This document shows, piece by piece, positions 1-10,627 of a DNA stretch of 64,000 bases (position 1 is its first letter; every line of letters starts with the position of its first letter). The stretch comes from Tricholoma matsutake. Lineage: Eukaryota; Basidiomycota; Agaricomycetes; Agaricales; Tricholomataceae. Under the pieces are notes generated by a model. That model was not told the DNA's origin. It saw only the letters and a list, made by a program, of their open reading frames with translations, and did no database searches. Location of the stretch: positions 10,292,001-10,356,000 of the forward strand of contig AP026546.1 in NCBI GenBank assembly GCA_026075535.2, read 5' to 3'. The translations under genes were made by a program, and so were the position numbers.

Positions 1-394
1 CCTAATCATTTGCGTAAAACTGTACCAGGTCTGAGAGATTCAATACGCATTTTTCAAGTCGCGTATAAACGGCGCCACTCCGCGTGCTTCCAAGGAACAT
101 GTCAAAGTAACATAACCCAAGATGGGAAATTTACGTATGCGAATCGACGATTGACCCAAAACATGTGTCGGACTGCGAAACCGCTTCGTATACAAATCCA
201 TTGGAGCAGGGCGTCAATCCACCAATTTTGATTTGATCAATGAGGGCATATTACCGCATGGACCGGTCACTTGCGAGTATTCTAAGCTCAGATTGCTTGA
301 GCATTTTAGGTCATCCTCGACCTTCGACTCCGGTTAGACAGTTGTCTTGCATGCAGACCTCTAGTCTTCCCATCATTCTTTCCCTCATACGAAC

Positions 395-3142
395 ATGTCG
401 CCCTTCGATCCGCTTACTCACAATACACTGAATGACCCCACAACAGAAGACATTCAAGAAAGCATGCAGAAACTAGAAAACGTTCAGTCTAGTGTGTATT
501 CGCAAGAGGATGGGATGGTTAGCTATAAGGACTTTAATCCTACCCTGACATTCGAAGAAGGTTGGTGTTGCAGTGATTGTGGCTGTACGATATCGACTAT
601 GTGTTTGCTCATTATTCCTGACTAGCGTCGGCGGGGGGTATGGGTCGTCACTTGGGTGTGTTCAGCTGTACCATGCTGATGTACGTCGCCTCTATCCTGG
701 ATAACCGACGACCTTGACCAGGCTTTTGCAGTGTTGGCACTATAATTGGTACTGGGATCTTTTCTGCCCCGGCATCTATCTTGGGATCTGTGCGCTCAGT
801 CGGTGCTTCTCTTCTCTTGTGGGTTCTTGGCTTCATCATTTCGTTTTGCGGCCTCTTCATATGGCTTGAATTCGGGACAATGATCCCTCGTTCTGGCGGG
901 GAGAAGGTGTACCTCGAAGCGGTCTACAAGAAACCTAAGTACCTGGCGTCTGTGATTTTTGCCGTCAATGCAATCATTCTAGGATTTTCCGCAGCCCCAT
1001 GTATTGTACATGCTTTCTTACTGCTCGCTTATGATTCGTCGTTCAAACTTTATCCCCTAGGTGTTTGCGCAGAAGTAGGCTATCAATGCTGCAATGTGTT
1101 CAAACTTTTTTTAAGTCGTCCGATACGCTTAGCATCCTCATTGTGGCTGGACACACTGCTGACCGATGGGTCGTCCGAGGAATCGCAATCGCAGGTATGC
1201 CGCATCCTCGATGTTTTATGTTGCCCGTCCACAGACTATCCTGCAGTAATCGTATTCGTCACCTGCCTCCATGGTTTGGCCCCACGGTTGGGCGTGTGGT
1301 CTATGAATGTAAATTCATTATCATTTTTGACGGATGCTCGCTAACATGTCCTATAGGTCCTGAGCGTCTTCAAGACAGTTATTCTCTTCTTCATTGTCAT
1401 CGCTGGTATGGGGTTTATAACTACTTAGAGGATCTGTCGGTCTAAATCCAATCATTTAGGTTGGGTTGTTCTCTCAGGAAAAACGCCAGTCCACGACCCA
1501 TACGCTAATTTCCGGAATTCCTTTTCTGGTAGCTCGAGAAGCGGCAACGATGTCGGTCATTTTGCACTCTTTTAAAGTCCTGATATCTAATGTCCAATTG
1601 GTAAAGTACGCTACTGCAACTCTTAAAGTCCTCTATACCTATAGTGGATGGTCCTCTGTTAATTATGTGCTGAACGATGTCAGAGATCCGGTTCGCACGC
1701 TCAAGATTTCTGGGCCGCTTGGACTTGCCATATGTGCTGCTTTGTATATCCTTGCTAACGTTGCTTACTTTGCGTATGGCTTCCGTGGTCCATCTGTCGT
1801 CTTTACAGCGTTAACTATAATATACTTTTATAGGGCTGCAACTAAAGAGGAAATCCAGTCTTCTGGCGTTACAATTTCGGCACTGTTTTTCCAGAAGGTA
1901 TTCGGTGAGCAAGCTCGGAGAGCTTTGTCCATATTTGTTGCTTTAAGGTCAATTCTATGACTGTATCCAATAAACTTCATACCAACCTTTCTTTTCAGTG
2001 CACTAGGGTGAGTTGGTTTTGCTAAGACTTTGCTCACCATAACCCCTCATGTGTCTACATTATAGGGTATATTTATTCACTTCTTAAGCATATGTTACTT
2101 ATATCATTCCTGAAATAACTTCTAGAATGTATTCACCACTGTAAGTTACCAAGCAGTCCATACAAAGCACATCTAATTCTTTTCAAGTCATTTGCTGCAT
2201 CTCGAGTGAATCAAGGTCAGGCCCTGTGCTCTATCATAGAGGAATGTACTTAGGGATCTTATAGAACTAGCAAAAGAAGGGGTTCCTCTCCCTGGTGGTA
2301 ATCACTTTTGGGCCTCCAACTGGCCCACTGGTGAGTCACCCTTTCCAGGTCTTGTTATTCGTATGATACCATCAGTGAGCCATAGTCAACAATCTCCTTG
2401 ATCCTCTTCTAAGCATGTTAGTTAGATGATTGTCATCATTGCACCCCCACCTAAAGTTGCATATCCATTTATGTTAAACCTTGAGGAATATCCACAACAG
2501 ATCATCAACTTTTTCATTGTCATTGTAAGAGACACTGTCCATTTTTTGTTGTCATCTTCCATACTAAACCTCATTCTAGGGCTTGTTCTGGCTGAGATAC
2601 AAAAAGCCAAATGCAATGCGTCCTTTCAAAGGCAGGTTGTTTCTTCTGAGGCCACTGCTATGTCTTGACTGATGATACCTTCAACAGTCTGGCTACCCTT
2701 TGCAGTGTTCTACCTTATAGCTGCTATATTCTGTGTGTCACTTCATCAGAATGTCAGCACTCACTAGGGTGCTTAATGGTTTGTGATTTTGGTCATAGTA
2801 ATTATAGCACCTTTTCTTCAGCCTGCAAACAAGGTTGGGGACACTCCACCTCTGCCTTACTATCTGTACAGAATTTTACCCCATTTTCCATGCATTGATT
2901 TGACAAATTTGAAGGTACTGCCTTGTGGGATTTGGTGTCATGTTTTTTGGTGTCTTCTACTGGGTGGTATGGTGGATTGTGCTTCCTAAGCTTGGGAAAT
3001 ACCAACTTGTATCCAAGAAGGAGACCCTCAAAGATGGAACTGTTATTACAATTGTAAGATTAATTTGTACCAAATCTGTGCATGTTCAATGGCCTGCTAA
3101 TGTTTTTTGTTCTTGCAGTTCATGCACAAAAAGCTAGATTAG
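395..3142 (+). CDS. APC-family amino-acid permease, high-affinity methionine permease type (multi-exon)
   Basis: Integral plasma-membrane amino-acid importer of the APC/LAT superfamily; the best match by eye is the fungal MUP1-type methionine permease. ATG at 395 opens a hydrophilic N-tail ending LTFEEG (exon 1 to ~557). The segment 732-1005 carries the helix-1 signature VGTIIGTGIFSAPASILGS and FGTMIPRSGGEK. Further exons seen: 1061-1074, 1133-1194, 1235-1308 (LHGLAPRLGVWSMN), 1357-1405, 1460-1551, 1606-1773 (YSGWSSVNYVLNDVRDP), 1834-1947, 1999-. Later pieces read VNQELAKEGVPLPGGNHFW (~2208-2330), VAYPFMLNLEEYPQQIINFF (~2450-2520), GLFWLRYKKPNAMRPFKG (~2580), PANKVGDTPPLPYYLY and GVFYWVVWWIVLPKLGKYQ. 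A last exon at 3119-3142 ends in TAG. Introns are short with GT-AG ends. I could not place the coding between exon 1 and 732 with confidence, and the ALG/NVF junction near 2009-2135 does not keep frame in my reading, so a recent lesion is possible. Substrate is inferred from family resemblance only. Confidence 0.75.
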
Positions 3143-3440
3143 GTACACAATGTACACATCAAATGTCAATCAAATGTGTAATTTGTTAGACTTAGCTCTT
3201 TTTATTTTCCTCAATTGAGCAAGGGGCTGTTTTATTATGCAGAAGGAACAGTCTGAGCTCTGTGTGCCATATAGTACATTTGTAAACTGTAAGGCACTGC
3301 ACAGAGTTGAGAGGGCATGGTAGCGGTTTGGGTGCTTGTCGATGAGGAGGGTTCTTTAGGTGTAGCCTACTTCCAGGGGATTGTGTTTGGGCACCCTTTC
3401 AAAAAAGGAATAAATCCTTAATCCAAAAAAAAAAAAAGAA
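3143..3440. other. Non-coding segment ending in a poly-A run
   Basis: No gene seen. The stretch runs from the permease stop to a run of 13 A at about 3425-3437, preceded by a repeat-like AATAAATCC. An A-rich tail fits the 3' end of a retroposed SINE or LINE fragment, but I found no target-site duplication and no clear pol III box B. The permease poly-A signal may also lie here. Confidence 0.25.
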
Positions 3441-3479
3441 GTATGTACCTTCCTTATGTCACAGTTTAAGCTTAGGCTT

Positions 3480-4824
3480 TACTGACCCCAACAGGTGGAC
3501 AAATGAGCTCAGCCACTCGCTGATTGCCAAAATCACCAACAGTGTGGTTATCAAGCAAGGTCTCTTTCCTGCCCCAGGAACTAAGTTGCAACCGAGCAAC
3601 ACAGTCGTGAAGAATGACTACCTCTGGATGTTGTGTGAGGCAGTGTTTGAGGAGCATCCTGACTATGAGAAGGTCTTCCTGAAGATTTAAAGCAATGTGG
3701 AGTGCAAAAAGAGTTGGACCCTCAAGATGAAAAATACGCTTGCTGCATCAGTATCTCTGCCAAATTCCTTTGTTGAAACTTACCCAAAATCTATAGTATG
3801 GTCAAAAAAATTCAGCATCATAAAGACCCAATGGGTCAGACTGGAGAAGGTATATCTTCTTGTGACCAAATTGACATGTCGCTCAATAACGCATTCACTA
3901 ACAAGTGGGGTCAGTACTCGATCACATATACATAATTTGATATCAGATACTTACTTGTCACATCTCATCAGCTATTGTTGAAGCTGACTGCCACTACTTT
4001 TTTGAACTTTGAGCCCTGATTGGTGAGTGTCCGAACCTTGTGCCTGTAGAACTCAGCAATAATGATACACCTGTAGACATCTTCAGCATTCTGCCAGGGA
4101 TAGATGGTGAAGGCTATGACCCCTCCAGTGACTTCCTCAGCTGGGATTTTGGTGATGGTATTGGCACAGCTGAGACTGAGGAAGATGTTGACAAGAAGGA
4201 TAATGGGTTTGATGGGAACATTGCAGAGGATGCTGAGAAGTATACACATGACCTTGATTCACAGGGAAGTGACATCAAAGATCATAGTGTTGAAGCTCAA
4301 GTACCAACCAAGCATAAAGTTGGTGTCAGTGTGAAAATGGAGTGTCAAGAAGATGAAGAAGAATGGCCCTTTACCTGGAAAATCAACCCCAGCACCCAAG
4401 CCAATGCCATCAAACTTGAAGAAGAAATCCCTTGTGGATTGATTTGCTGATACATCGAAGGCAGAGGAGGAGACTGCTCAAAAGAGGATCAAGTTGAGGA
4501 AAGAAAAGGTTGCTGCAGAGAAGGACACAAAGGTAGCGAGCATCAAAGCCAAAGCCGCTGTTGAGATGCAGGAGCTCAAGGCCCAGTATGCATTGGAGAA
4601 GATGGTTGGAACATCAGTACTGCTTGGCTGAGCTCCAGGTGCAGAATGGCATGGCTGCAGGTAGTTCCAATGGCCTGGGAGTAATTGTTCAGCTGATGGC
4701 CGCATCAGGCTCCAGCTCTGAATTGCAGGGGTCATTGGGTTCCAACTTGGGTACACCTTTCAGCTTCGATGAGCTTGACCTTCCCCAAATGAACTTGAAT
4801 GTCGGCTTTCAGTTCAGATTTTAG
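3480..4824 (+). pseudogene. PIF/Harbinger accessory ORF (Myb/SANT-like helper protein), decayed
   Basis: Harbinger-type transposons carry a second protein with a Myb/SANT/trihelix-like domain that brings the transposase to the termini. Here translation around 3495-3690 gives a tryptophan/lysine-rich block (RWTNELSHSLIAKITNSVV, then KQGLFPAPG and a HPDYEKVF segment) that resembles the conserved front of such proteins in mushroom genomes. It is followed by an acidic middle (4040-4450) and a Lys/Glu/Ala coiled-coil-like stretch (about 4455-4620, KAEEETAQKRIKLRKEK). Reading frame is lost several times: TAA at 3688-3690, then frame changes near 3850-4040 and after 4447, so it is not translatable as one protein even with introns allowed. 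It lies immediately beside the minus-strand transposase at 4929-6497 in the tail-to-tail layout usual for the family. Family assignment is by resemblance; the partnership is inferred from position. Confidence 0.5.
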
Positions 4825-4928
4825 ACTTAACCTTTTCTTGACAATCCGAGTCACTCAGTTCAATTTTGAAATGTACATACACTACTAGTGTGACAAAATG
4901 TGCTCAGCATGTCTCTGCCGAGCTTTTT

Positions 4929-6497
4929 TCATCTTTGCATCAAATAACGTCTGTTTGAAACCCTCACCGTGAGCTTTTGCAGCATGCAAGCCAACTGCCC
5001 TACCTGAGCTACATCACCACCATCATCACTCGACTCAGATTCTGAAGAAAGCCCTTTGATGATGAAAGGATCATCATCAAACCCTAGCTCATCTTTGTCA
5101 TAATCAGCTGCAGCCGCTTTCTCTTCTGCCTCACAATCCATGGCAAAAGTGTGGATGCCAACACACGCAGCAACCTAATAACAGCTGATCCTGTGTGTCT
5201 TCTTGTTCCTAATCTCCAATTGAAGGTTCTTCAATGACTGAAATCTTCCCTTGAGGAATCCAATAGCGTGTTCAGAATGGATCTGAAGCATTGAGACATG
5301 CTTGTTGTAAACTTCATTATCAGGAAGACCGCACTCTGGCTTTTTGTAAGGTGCAACAACCCAGATTTGGATCTTATATCACTTTTAGTTTGTATTTACA
5401 ACACGGAGGTCAAATGTACTGGGTATGCAGAATCAGCCCACACCCACTCTCCCTCTTTGAGTAATTTGTTGTGACTTTGCACTAACTTGGTCTGCTCCCA
5501 GGCCATGGAATCGTGTGTACTACCAGTATGTCCATAGGTGAAGTCGATGATATGAAGGTTGGGCAGCGAGACGATCTATGTAACCATCAGAAACAAGTCA
5601 GTTTCACATTGACAACAATGTGGTCATCACGCTTTAGTCCATGTACCTGGAAACTGAGCAAATACTGACACTTCCAGTTGAAATAACTTTCACCAAACCA
5701 AAACGGATGCTTTGAAAGGGGAACAAGGGTCCCATCAACAAAGCACCAGCCTCGACGCCACGCCTTACATGAACACTTTGCAACCCACTTCTTTGCTTCC
5801 TCCTTCTCCTCAGGTGTTGGATATCGGACTGCTTCCTGCATGAATTCTGGCCACAGTACTGCAACCATCACTCTACGTGTGAAAAGATGGATGGTTCCTT
5901 TGCCAACACCTGCCCAACAAGCTGTACTTTGAAGCCCTGCTGCATTCTCATCATGGCCAAAACAATATAAAGCAACAGCGAGCTGTTCTTCAACAGGTGT
6001 CTGCAGCGCAGTTTCTGAGTTATTTGCAAAAACTGGGTCAACAGAAATCTTTGCAACAAGGCAGTCAAATGTGTATGGTGAGACCCATAATTCACCACAA
6101 AAGTCTTTGGGTCTGCCAGCCTTGAGAGTCATGAGAAGGTGATGAAGGAAAGATTTGTCTGGTTTTGGGATTCTGGTGCATGGAACCTCATAATGTTTGC
6201 AGTACATATGCTCGATCTCTTCCCTAATCCAGGTCTTCAAACCTGGCCTATACTTTTCATCATTATCCGGGAACCAACACTGGACTCCATCTCATCATCA
6301 CCAAACTCCAAGTAAATGTTATCACCATCTATGTCGCTCTCATTTTCAGGGCTTGCTCGTGCATTGATCGATACAAGCTCAGGAACATCACCATCAAAAT
6401 CGACCCCATCGATGGCCAACCCATAAATGGAGAAGGAACTTGCAGATCGCCAATTGGAGCCAAGTATATCAGACCAGTTGCACAAGGCCAGCCTCAT
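4929..6497 (-). pseudogene. PIF/Harbinger (DDE_Tnp_4) transposase, degenerate
   Basis: Cut-and-paste transposase of the PIF/Harbinger superfamily. From high to low coordinates: an acidic N-part (6497-6237), a frame change at ~6238, then the body ORF to 5587. That ORF contains a helix-turn-helix-like stretch (TPVEEQLAVALYCFGHDENA, then STACWAGVGKGTIHLF) and the first catalytic Asp in WCFVDGTLVPL. A GT-AG intron (~5650-5580) joins to the exon with DFTYGHTGSTHDSMAWE and the second Asp in WVWADSAYP. After another short intron comes VVAPYKKPECGLPD and the catalytic Glu in HSEHAIGFLKGRF (~5260). All three DDE positions are therefore visible. Lesions: the frame change near 6238 and an in-frame TAG near 5187 (RISCY-stop-VAACVGIHTFAM). 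The acidic C-tail ends at 4929. The apparent start ATG at 6497 lies within the terminal repeat of the palindromic MITE at 6481-6652, so the true N-terminus is unknown. Confidence 0.75.
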
Positions 6498-6652
6498 AAT
6501 TTCTCCTCTCTGAAATATAGTTAGAAATTCTTTGTGAAATATTACATTTGAGACTAAATTTCTACATACAGAAATTTAGTCTCAAATATAATATTTCACA
6601 AAGAATTTCTAACTATATTTCAGAAAGGAGGAATTATGAGGCTGGCCTTGTG
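6481..6652. mobile_element. 172-bp palindromic (fold-back) MITE
   Basis: Starts CACAAGGCCAGCCTCATAAT and ends with its reverse complement. The two ~80-bp arms are almost perfectly complementary around a short loop near 6567, so the whole element is one hairpin. Related ends occur at 6716-6962 and 31567-32645. No coding capacity. The flanking bases (TTG left, ATT right) do not give a convincing duplication. Confidence 0.85.
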
Positions 6653-6715
6653 ATTGTGTGCCAACCTATGACCCATGTGAAGCTCAGATTGGACACATTG
6701 GAGGCTTTTGTGATG

Positions 6716-6962
6716 GGCCACCCTCATAATTTCTCCTTTCTGAAATATAGTTAGAAATTCTTTGTGAAATATTATATTTGAGACTAAATTTCTACAAACA
6801 GAAATTCAAAAAATTACCCAGTAGAAATATACTTTGAAAATCAATATTTCCAATGAGTAATTTTTTGAATTTCTGTTTGTAGAAATTTAGTCTCAAATGT
6901 AATATTTCACAAAGAATTTCTAAATATATTTCAGAAAGGAGGAATTATGAGGCTGGCCTTGT
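6716..6962. mobile_element. ~247-bp fold-back MITE, same family
   Basis: Left arm (CCACCCTCATAATTTCTCC...) and right arm (ending AATTATGAGGCTGGCCTTGT) are inverted copies. The inner part reads into AATTCAAAAAATTACCC and its complement. The inner sequence matches the outer ~130 bp of each arm of the large element at 31567-32645, which suggests an internal-deletion derivative. The left end is more decayed (GGGCCACCC for AGGCCAGCC). Confidence 0.75.
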
Positions 6963-8266
6963 ATTGGTTACGCTGGATTCTGCTGAACCATGACTTTCTG
7001 AGTCAGAGTCAGAAGAAATGGATGACAAGTCTGAGAGGGTAGTAAGATGGTGCTGAGGCTTGTGTAGCTGATTGTTCTGTTGTCGCCAAAGAACAAGATG
7101 ATGGTGGCAGCATCTGATGGTGCACTTTTTGTATCCCTGATGAAATTTGAGGTATGCCTTAACTAGGCACTTAGCATGAGTGTGGTGGCCTTCCCTCTCG
7201 GGCATGGTGCTGGGGTGTGTGGGGGTGTAACAGACATCTAGTAGTTATAAAAACTTCATTCATGTTCAAATAGTAGTAGCAGCAGTAAATTTTTTGATGT
7301 TTGACAAGTTGAGAAGCCTGGCAAAATCATGCAATAATCGCAGTGAAAAATCGTGACAGTCAAAGGTCGCATGATTTTTGAGGCAATTAAGTGCTCAATA
7401 ATCGGCAACTTAATCATGCAATAATCCCCCTACTTTGACCACTACTAATGGTTCATGAATCTTTCCTCACATTTCACTAAGATCATATTTCAAAAAAAAA
7501 ACATGTGATGCCCAACAACAAATGTAGATAACAAAATACAGGTCTAAGATGACAAGCAAAGATCTGCAAGGACAAGTGAGATCATCCAAGAACAAGAAAC
7601 ACACTAGGCTTCCTGTGGGCAATACCATGCAGGGGGCTCTGTCATGCCCATAACTCACTGATGCCCATAACTTGCTGATGCCCATAACTTGCTGATGCCC
7701 ATAACTTGCTGATGCCCATAACTTGCTGAACATTTTGTATCATCTCCAGGTCCTCTGCCCTCACAAGATCCTCAGGCATTTTGTTCATGGCCACAACAAC
7801 AGAGCAGTAGGCTATGCCAGTATCAAGAAGGACAACTGCAATTTGACAGCAGTTGGGGGGGGGAGTCTACTGTCTATGTAAAATGGTAGGCAATGCAAGC
7901 TGACATCTCATATGAGGCAGCATGCGGCTAGTACCGATTTGGTTGTCATCAGCCCATTTGTAGAAAAAAAGCGAGGACTCGGTAATAAACAACAGGGCTG
8001 TTGATGCTGCGAGGATTTGCCAACCTTGGTAACTTGGGAGGGGATTCGCGAGTTATAAGAGGTAGTTCCTGTGAGGAAGGCTTTATGAATTCAGACAGGA
8101 TAACGCAAGTTGAAGCCAGGCAGGTCACAAGACGTGGTTAGATCAAACCTGATCGTGAGCAGATCAACCACGTGTTACGTAACTGATTAGGATTTACCCG
8201 AATGAATATTCGGAGTCATGGATCCCTGGTCAGTCCGCGTTCAAGCGCTGTTGATCGATTGCAAAG
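6963..8266. other. Intergenic stretch, no supported gene
   Basis: On the minus strand 7205-6945 is open (86 codons, Ser/Asp-rich end) and could be an N-terminal exon of the Harbinger transposase beyond the MITEs, but I cannot join it. A 17-bp minisatellite lies at 7644-7728. The final ~400 bp would hold the promoter of the MTA phosphorylase gene; I see no element I would name. Confidence 0.4.
7644..7728. repeat. 17-bp minisatellite, five units
   Basis: Five head-to-tail copies of ATGCCCATAACTTGCTG at 7644, 7661, 7678, 7695 and 7712. The first unit has two changes (CTCACTG end); the others are identical. The unit length is not a multiple of three, so it is not a coding repeat in one frame. 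Confidence 0.9.
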
Positions 8267-9479
8267 ATGTCCAACGATAAAGGTATGAAAAGCTCTCAGC
8301 TACACACTTGTATTGATCAGGCATACAGTTCTCATCGGTGTAATCGGCGGAAGTGGGTTATACCATCTTGATAACCTCACATTCGTGTAAGAATTTTCTA
8401 CCATGGTAGTCTGACATACGGTTTTACAATCCTATACTTGAAGTAAGCATGTGAACCCAGAAACAGTAGGCCTACAATATTATTTCATCTTTATTCTTTC
8501 TTGCATAACCTGTCCCTCCAGCCCTGGGGTTTTCCCAGCTCCCCAATAGCAATATCTTCCCTTCCATCTGGGACACTCATAGCCTTCCTCGCCAGGCATG
8601 GAAACGGCCACTCCATCGCTCCTTCCGCAGTCCCATCGCGTGCCAACATCGCGGCCCTCAAATCGCTCGGCGTCCGCGCTGTCCTAGCCTTCTCCGCAGT
8701 CGGCTCTCTGCGCGAAGAGCTCTCTCCAGGCTCTTTCGTCCTTCCCACTCAGATCATCGATCGCACCAAAGGCATACGCCCCTCTTCTTTCTTCGAGGGC
8801 ACATCCATAGTTGCCCATGCTGCGTTTGGGGACCCTTTCAGTGGGAAGCTGGTGACGTGGTTGGAGAAACGTGTGGAGAAGGCGCTGGAAGTAGAAGGAA
8901 GGGGCGTAAAACTGTTTACCGACAAGTGCATTGTGTGCATGGAGGGCCCTCACTTTTCGACACGCGCGGAGAGCGTGATGTATCGCCAGTGGGGTGGGGA
9001 CCTAATCAATATGAGCGTGTTGCCCGAAGCGAAACTTGCCAGGGAGGCTGAGCTTAGGTGAGTTTACTATCGTTAGCGAAGCTGAACCGTCTAATCCAAT
9101 CCGGTGATCTCGCAGCTATGCACTTGTTGCAACGGTGACTGACTACGACTCGTGGCGGCCCCACTCGGAGGCAGTCACAGCTGCCGAAGTATTCAAGACA
9201 CTCAAAGCGAACGCAGAAACTTCCCGCCACGTAGCTGCTACCATCCTCCATGACCTGCACCTGGCCATCAGTGGAAACTCGAATGCATGTGCATCAGATC
9301 CCAATGCAGTTATGTCTAGCGAGGGCAAAGACCTGCTTCTCGAAGAAGTTGGGTCCATGAAATTCAGTATCATGCCTAGGTCTCTCCCAGAGAAGCCGGA
9401 AGACCTAAAGAAGCTCGCGTTCGTCCTACCCGAGTACTTCGGCGACTCAAACGGTGATGTGGTTGAAGGCTCTGTCTGA
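8267..9479 (+). CDS. MEU1: S-methyl-5'-thioadenosine phosphorylase (five exons)
   Basis: Phosphorolysis of 5'-methylthioadenosine to adenine and methylthioribose-1-phosphate, first step of the methionine salvage pathway after polyamine synthesis; cytosolic trimer in the family. Exons fixed by GT-AG and frame: 8267-8282, 8329-8386, 8444-8465, 8522-9057, 9116-9479. Conserved segments in order: [13 protein letters not shown] (phosphate-loop region), [47 protein letters not shown], the substrate motif [12 protein letters not shown] with [25 protein letters not shown], and [10 protein letters not shown] in the last exon. About 330 residues, the usual length. A tiny first exon encodes only MSNDK. 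No lesion seen. The C-terminal ~50 residues are fungal-specific in appearance. The gene converges on the oxidoreductase at 9608-10627 with about 130 bp between the stops. Symbol by orthology to the yeast gene. Confidence 0.92.
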
Positions 9480-9607
9480 GTATGGGATCTTTCCTAATGC
9501 CATAGATACCAGCGGAATAGAGTAGATCTCTGTTACACTGTATTATATCATTGACAATAGTCTAAAATCTATTTCGTAAATTTCGTCCCCTAAACATGGT
9601 ACACTCG

Positions 9608-10627
9608 CTACTCATCGCGAATCTTCAATACAATCTTACCCTTCACCTTTCCCGCCTGCGCATCCTTGTACGCCTCTTTCGCTTGGTGCAACTTGACCAC
9701 CTTCTGCACCACCGGCTTCACCTTTCTCTGCTCTGCTAACTCTCCAATTTTTGCCAGCTGCTCCCCATTTGGCTTCACGATAAAAAACACCGCATTAACC
9801 CCTGGGAATTCCCCCCTCCTCTTCCTAGATGCCTCTGAATCGCCCTTTCCTAACGCCCAATCTGGGGAATCTGTCGCCACGGCCACTATTCTCCCTCCCT
9901 TCTTCACACACGCCCACGCCCGCCCAAGTGTTTCCCCACCGACGGTATCCAGCACAACATCCGCATCCCTCACCTTGTCCTCAAAACGTTCTTGCTTATA
10001 ATTCACCACCTCATCGATCCCAAGGTCCATCAGCAGCTTCTGGCTCTCTTCTGAGGATGCAGTTCCCACCACAAAGGCTCCAGCCCACTTGGCTAGCTGC
10101 ACAGCATATACACCAACACCGCCTGCAGCACCCGTTATTAGCACTTTGGTTTCAGAGTTACCCTTCTCCTCGAATTTTAACCCGCCGTGATTCTGTTCAA
10201 AAAGCGCTTGGTACGCTGTCAATGCACTCAGCGGGATCGAAGCAGCTTCCACGTGATCTATCCCTCGAGGTTTGGGTGCAACCTCACTCGGGAGCGCGAT
10301 GGTATATTCCGCGAATGCACCATCACGCAAGAAGGCTGTTAGAGCGAAGATGTGGCAGCCTGGTTTGAATAGGTGAGCACCACCCTCAGAGGCAGGATGG
10401 TTGTCGGAGTAGTTGACTTCCTCGATGACGCCGGAGACATCGTGGCCTGGGATTGGTAAATTCCGAGCGTTCTCTTCCCATTTAAGTTCGTCACGGATGA
10501 TGGTGGTCGCGTGAACGCGAATGAGGAGTTCGCCCTCGGAAGGGATGGGCTTCGGGACAGAAGGCTCGTAGATTAACTCGTTTGGTGCGAAGGTGGTAGC
10601 GGAACGGTGTATACGTACAGCGTTCAT
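9608..10627 (-). CDS. MDR-superfamily NADP-dependent quinone oxidoreductase-like protein
   Basis: Single-exon gene of the medium-chain dehydrogenase/reductase family. N-terminal GroES-like fold with RVHATTIIRDELKWEE and PGHDVSGVIEEV. The Rossmann motif GAAGGVGVYAVQLAKWAGA sits around residue 160-180, followed by TASSEESQKLLMDLGIDEVVNY and VVLDTVGGETLGRAW. The catalytic and structural zinc cysteines of true alcohol dehydrogenases are absent, which places it with the zinc-independent quinone-reductase/enoyl-reductase-like group. The open frame extends to 10663, but I chose the ATG at 10627, 12 codons in, because MNAVRIHRSATTF matches the usual family start. The product is 339 residues, normal for the family. 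Substrate unknown. It converges with the MTA phosphorylase; its promoter faces the empty 10.65-11.45 kb region. Confidence 0.85.
   Translation of the reverse strand: MNAVRIHRSATTFAPNELIYEPSVPKPIPSEGELLIRVHATTIIRDELKWEENARNLPIPGHDVSGVIEEVNYSDNHPASEGGAHLFKPGCHIFALTAFLRDGAFAEYTIALPSEVAPKPRGIDHVEAASIPLSALTAYQALFEQNHGGLKFEEKGNSETKVLITGAAGGVGVYAVQLAKWAGAFVVGTASSEESQKLLMDLGIDEVVNYKQERFEDKVRDADVVLDTVGGETLGRAWACVKKGGRIVAVATDSPDWALGKGDSEASRKRRGEFPGVNAVFFIVKPNGEQLAKIGELAEQRKVKPVVQKVVKLHQAKEAYKDAQAGKVKGKIVLKIRDE

Noticed and set aside
2050..2260. Suspected transposon break in the middle of the permease
   Set aside because: VFTT, SFAASRVNQ and ELAKEGVPLPG can be read across short introns, so most of the interval is normal exon/intron sequence; only one junction stays unresolved.
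7644..7728. Possible CRISPR-like array
   Set aside because: Units are contiguous with no spacers; it is a minisatellite, and the genome is eukaryotic.
8684..8953. Minus-strand open frame across the MTA phosphorylase
   Set aside because: Shadow of exon 4 of that gene.
9829..10368. 179-codon plus-strand frame
   Set aside because: Antisense shadow of the MDR oxidoreductase gene; Pro/Ser/His-rich with no motif.
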